Source of the DNA: CAG-873 sp964518705
Lineage (GTDB): Bacteria; Bacteroidota; Bacteroidia; Bacteroidales; Muribaculaceae
Length of the DNA stretch: 64,000 nucleotides
Reading direction: 5' to 3'
Assembly: GCA_964518705.1 (NCBI GenBank)
Contig: CAZFGV010000008.1
Coordinates: 1-64,000, forward strand
Shown: piece by piece, positions 61,980-64,000 of the stretch
How the letters are laid out: each line of letters begins with the position of its first letter
Position numbering within the stretch: the first letter of the stretch is position 1
Translations under genes and position numbers: made by a program
Notes under the pieces: generated by a model
Told to the model about the DNA's origin: nothing
The model's input: the letters and a program-made list of their open reading frames with translations, nothing else
Databases searched by the model: none

Positions 61980-62813
61980 TTAGTGAGCGATATACTTTTG
62001 CAACAACTCCGCCATTTGGTCACGCAATGTTGATGCTGCTTTTTCTGCTGCTTCGGCATAGTCTTCGCCATTAGAAGCGTAGATAATACCACGAGAGCTG
62101 TTTACAAGCAAGCCACATTCGTCGATCAGCCCTGCACGCGCAACGTCTTCAAGGCTACCGCCCTGAGCTCCGACGCCGGGAACGAGCAAGAAATGACGAG
62201 GTGCGAGTTCGCGAATCTTTTCGAGGTGTTCTGCTTGTGTTGCGCCTACAACATACATCATATTGATCGGCGAACCCCAATGACGTGAACGACGAATAAC
62301 GCGTTCGTAAAGAGCTACGCCCTTGCCATCAACCACGGTTTCGAAGTCTTCTGCCGAAGCATTTGATGTAAGCGCAAGCACGATGCTCCAACGGTCAGCA
62401 TATGCCAAGAAGGGTGCTACTGAATCTTGACCCATATAGGGGTTAAGAGTAACGGCGTCACAATCAAGAGTTTCGAAGAAAGTGCGAGCATAAAGAGCTG
62501 CAGTGTTGCCAATATCACCACGCTTAGCATCGGCAATGATAAGGTGGTTGGGATGGTTTGCACGAATATGAGCTACAACATCCGCCAACGCTTGCCAGCC
62601 TTCTGTGCCAAGGCTTTCAAAGAATGCGGTATTGGGCTTATAGGCAACGCAGTAAGGTGCTGTCGCATCGGCAATGTTCTTGCAGAATGTTGCTATACGT
62701 TCGCCGGGAGTGCCTTCGATGCAGCTCGGTATTTTCTTAATATCAGGGTCGAGACCGACACAAAGGAACGTTCCTTTTTCGAAGATTTGTTCGACTAATT
62801 CAGTACGTTTCAT
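61980..62813 (-). CDS. pyrF: Orotidine 5'-phosphate decarboxylase (type 2)
   Basis: A 277-residue TIM barrel making UMP from OMP, last pyrimidine step. LCVGLDPDIKKIP starts it; the catalytic Lys lies in LIIADAKRGDIGNTAALYAR; VTLNPYMGQDSVAPFL, LVPGVGAQGG and LVNSSRGIIYASNG complete the site. The longer length and KRGDIGNT form mark the type 2 group. Start at ATG 62813 chosen over a frame that runs back into prfA. 22 bases after prfA. Confidence 0.95.
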   Translation of the reverse strand: MKRTELVEQIFEKGTFLCVGLDPDIKKIPSCIEGTPGERIATFCKNIADATAPYCVAYKPNTAFFESLGTEGWQALADVVAHIRANHPNHLIIADAKRGDIGNTAALYARTFFETLDCDAVTLNPYMGQDSVAPFLAYADRWSIVLALTSNASAEDFETVVDGKGVALYERVIRRSRHWGSPINMMYVVGATQAEHLEKIRELAPRHFLLVPGVGAQGGSLEDVARAGLIDECGLLVNSSRGIIYASNGEDYAEAAEKAASTLRDQMAELLQKYIAH

Positions 62814-62835
62814 ATACTTTTGATTAATTATTCTA

Positions 62836-63945
62836 TTAAAGTTCGGCGGCTTTGAGTTTCTCGGCATTTTCCGCAATAGTCAATTGATCGATAACATCTT
62901 GTATATCGCCATCGACAAAAGCTGCCAAATTATATATGGTGTAATTGATACGATGATCTGTGATACGCCCTTGAGGATAGTTGTAAGTACGAATCTTTGC
63001 CGAGCGGTCGCCGGTGCTTACAAGCGTTTTGCGGCGTGACGCTATATCATCGATATATTTTTGATGTTCTTTATCGTAAATAAAAGTACGCAAACGACTC
63101 AACGCACGTTCCTTATTCTTTGGCTGGTCGCGCGTTTCGGTACATTCGATAAGAATTTCTTCGCTAACGCCCGTCAAAGGATTGCGCCACATATATCGCA
63201 AACGCACGCCGGATTCGACCTTGTTGACGTTCTGACCACCAGCACCACCGGAGCGGAAGGTATCCCATTTGATTTCGCCTTCGTTTATTTCAACATCAAA
63301 CTCCTCGGCTTCGGGCAGCACAGCAACTGTCGCTGCCGATGTATGCACACGGCCTTGTGTTTCTGTTGCCGGCACACGTTGAACACGGTGAACACCGCTT
63401 TCATATTTCAACACGCCGTAAACGCCCTCTCCGGTAACAGAAAGGACAACTTCCTTATATCCCCCAGCAGCACCTTCGCTTGCCGAGGTGATAGCAACGC
63501 TCCAGCCTCGCGACTCGCAATATTTGATATACATCTTGCACAAATCGCCGGCAAAGAGAGCGGCTTCATCGCCGCCGGTACCGCCACGAATTTCGACGAT
63601 GGCATTTTTAGCATCTTCAGGGTCTGACGGCACTAATTGCAATTTAATATCTTCTTCAAGTTTTGGCAATTCTTCATTAGCGGCGTCAAGCTGTTCTCGC
63701 GCCATAGCACGCATCTCGGCATCTGTTTCGTCGGCGATGAGCATTCGGGCCTCTTCGATATTATCGATTAACGAACGATAACGACGTGTCAAGCCGGTCA
63801 AGCGCTCAAGGTCTTTATATTCCTTTGTCAAGCGCACATAACGCTTCATATCGGCAATTACCGACGGGTCGGTAATGAGTGTGGATACTTCTTCAAAACG
63901 TGCCTCTATACCATCGAGGCGGTCGAGCAAGGGGTATTCTGCCAT
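62836..63945 (-). CDS. prfA: Peptide chain release factor 1
   Basis: A 369-residue RF1 that reads UAA and UAG and releases the peptide. The GGQ motif lies in RSGGAGGQNVNKVESGVR; the PxT codon-recognition loop reads RVPATETQGRVHTSAATV; RTYNYPQGRITDHRI is near the end. Starts MAEYPLLDRLDGIEARFEEV in the canonical way. Probably co-transcribed with pyrF and with a gene to the right that the window cuts. Confidence 0.97.
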   Translation of the reverse strand: MAEYPLLDRLDGIEARFEEVSTLITDPSVIADMKRYVRLTKEYKDLERLTGLTRRYRSLIDNIEEARMLIADETDAEMRAMAREQLDAANEELPKLEEDIKLQLVPSDPEDAKNAIVEIRGGTGGDEAALFAGDLCKMYIKYCESRGWSVAITSASEGAAGGYKEVVLSVTGEGVYGVLKYESGVHRVQRVPATETQGRVHTSAATVAVLPEAEEFDVEINEGEIKWDTFRSGGAGGQNVNKVESGVRLRYMWRNPLTGVSEEILIECTETRDQPKNKERALSRLRTFIYDKEHQKYIDDIASRRKTLVSTGDRSAKIRTYNYPQGRITDHRINYTIYNLAAFVDGDIQDVIDQLTIAENAEKLKAAEL

Positions 63946-63964
63946 GGGTGTTCGGTATATAAAA

Positions 63965-64000
63965 TTAATCTAAAGCCTTGCGCGTAAAAAGACACGCATC
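63965..64000 (-). CDS. Possible 3' end of an upstream gene (cut by window edge)
   Basis: On the minus strand the last bases read in one frame as DACLFTRKALD then TAA at 63967-63965, 19 bases before prfA. In many Bacteroidales purM precedes prfA-pyrF, so it may be its end, but 11 residues are too few to tell. Confidence 0.25.
   Translation of the reverse strand, partial: DACLFTRKALD

Overview
The window looks like core chromosome of a Bacteroidales gut bacterium, most likely Muribaculaceae or a close relative. The signs are a SusC/SusD pair followed by SusE/SusF-like lipoproteins, the TTTG -33 / TAnnTTTG -7 promoter typical of Bacteroidetes in front of many genes and most RNA genes, the ftsX-DUF3098-uppP-truB-queA order, and secreted proteins ending in a short type IX-like tail. 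The family assignment is inference; the Bacteroidales assignment is strong.

Layout. 1-7265: a polysaccharide-uptake operon (susC, susD, susE-like, susF-like) on the minus strand, closed by a terminator and with no hydrolase or regulator inside the window. 7266-12434: an aspC-like aminotransferase, a candidate short RNA, dus, a GIN-domain protein and a polysaccharide flippase. 12558-17468: trkH, trkA, dxs and a previously easy-to-miss 55-residue membrane protein, all one operon. 17808-21233: yidC and a secreted protein with starch-binding-like character. 21357-26080: the six-gene operon ftsX-DUF3098-uppP-truB-queA-N-carbamoylputrescine amidase, combining division, undecaprenyl phosphate recycling and tRNA modification. 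26297-26397: the SRP RNA gene. 26525-27037: a broken secreted-protein gene. 27381-29660: tatA, tatC and a dicarboxylate-type symporter. 29761-38788: fabD, ilvE, an HD hydrolase, tRNA-Pro, a TrmH-type methyltransferase with radA, a CsgG-like secreted protein, and pta-ackA. 38858-49504: a flavin reductase, a RibD-like reductase, tRNA-His, a dnaE-trxA-nnr-DUF4831 operon, a ZIP transporter, an AlkD-like protein and a small two-cluster ferredoxin. 49736-55605: a complete tripartite RND efflux operon (tolC, adaptor, pump, PG0541-type small protein). 55811-64000: recR-GNAT, rsgA, a large secreted choice-of-anchor protein, a DMT exporter, tRNA-Lys and prfA-pyrF.

Most of this is ordinary housekeeping. 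What stands out is a dispersed intergenic hairpin repeat built from GGAAAGTG units (three copies, two of them about 93-95 bp), a nonsense-interrupted secreted protein gene that still has a consensus promoter, an SRP RNA with a UGAC rather than GGAA tetraloop, a promoter-plus-terminator unit that may make a ~60 nt RNA before dus, and a fused NAD(P)HX repair enzyme whose epimerase half has lost its usual glycine/asparagine motif. I found no CRISPR array, integrase, transposase or phage gene, and no clear new multi-gene system.
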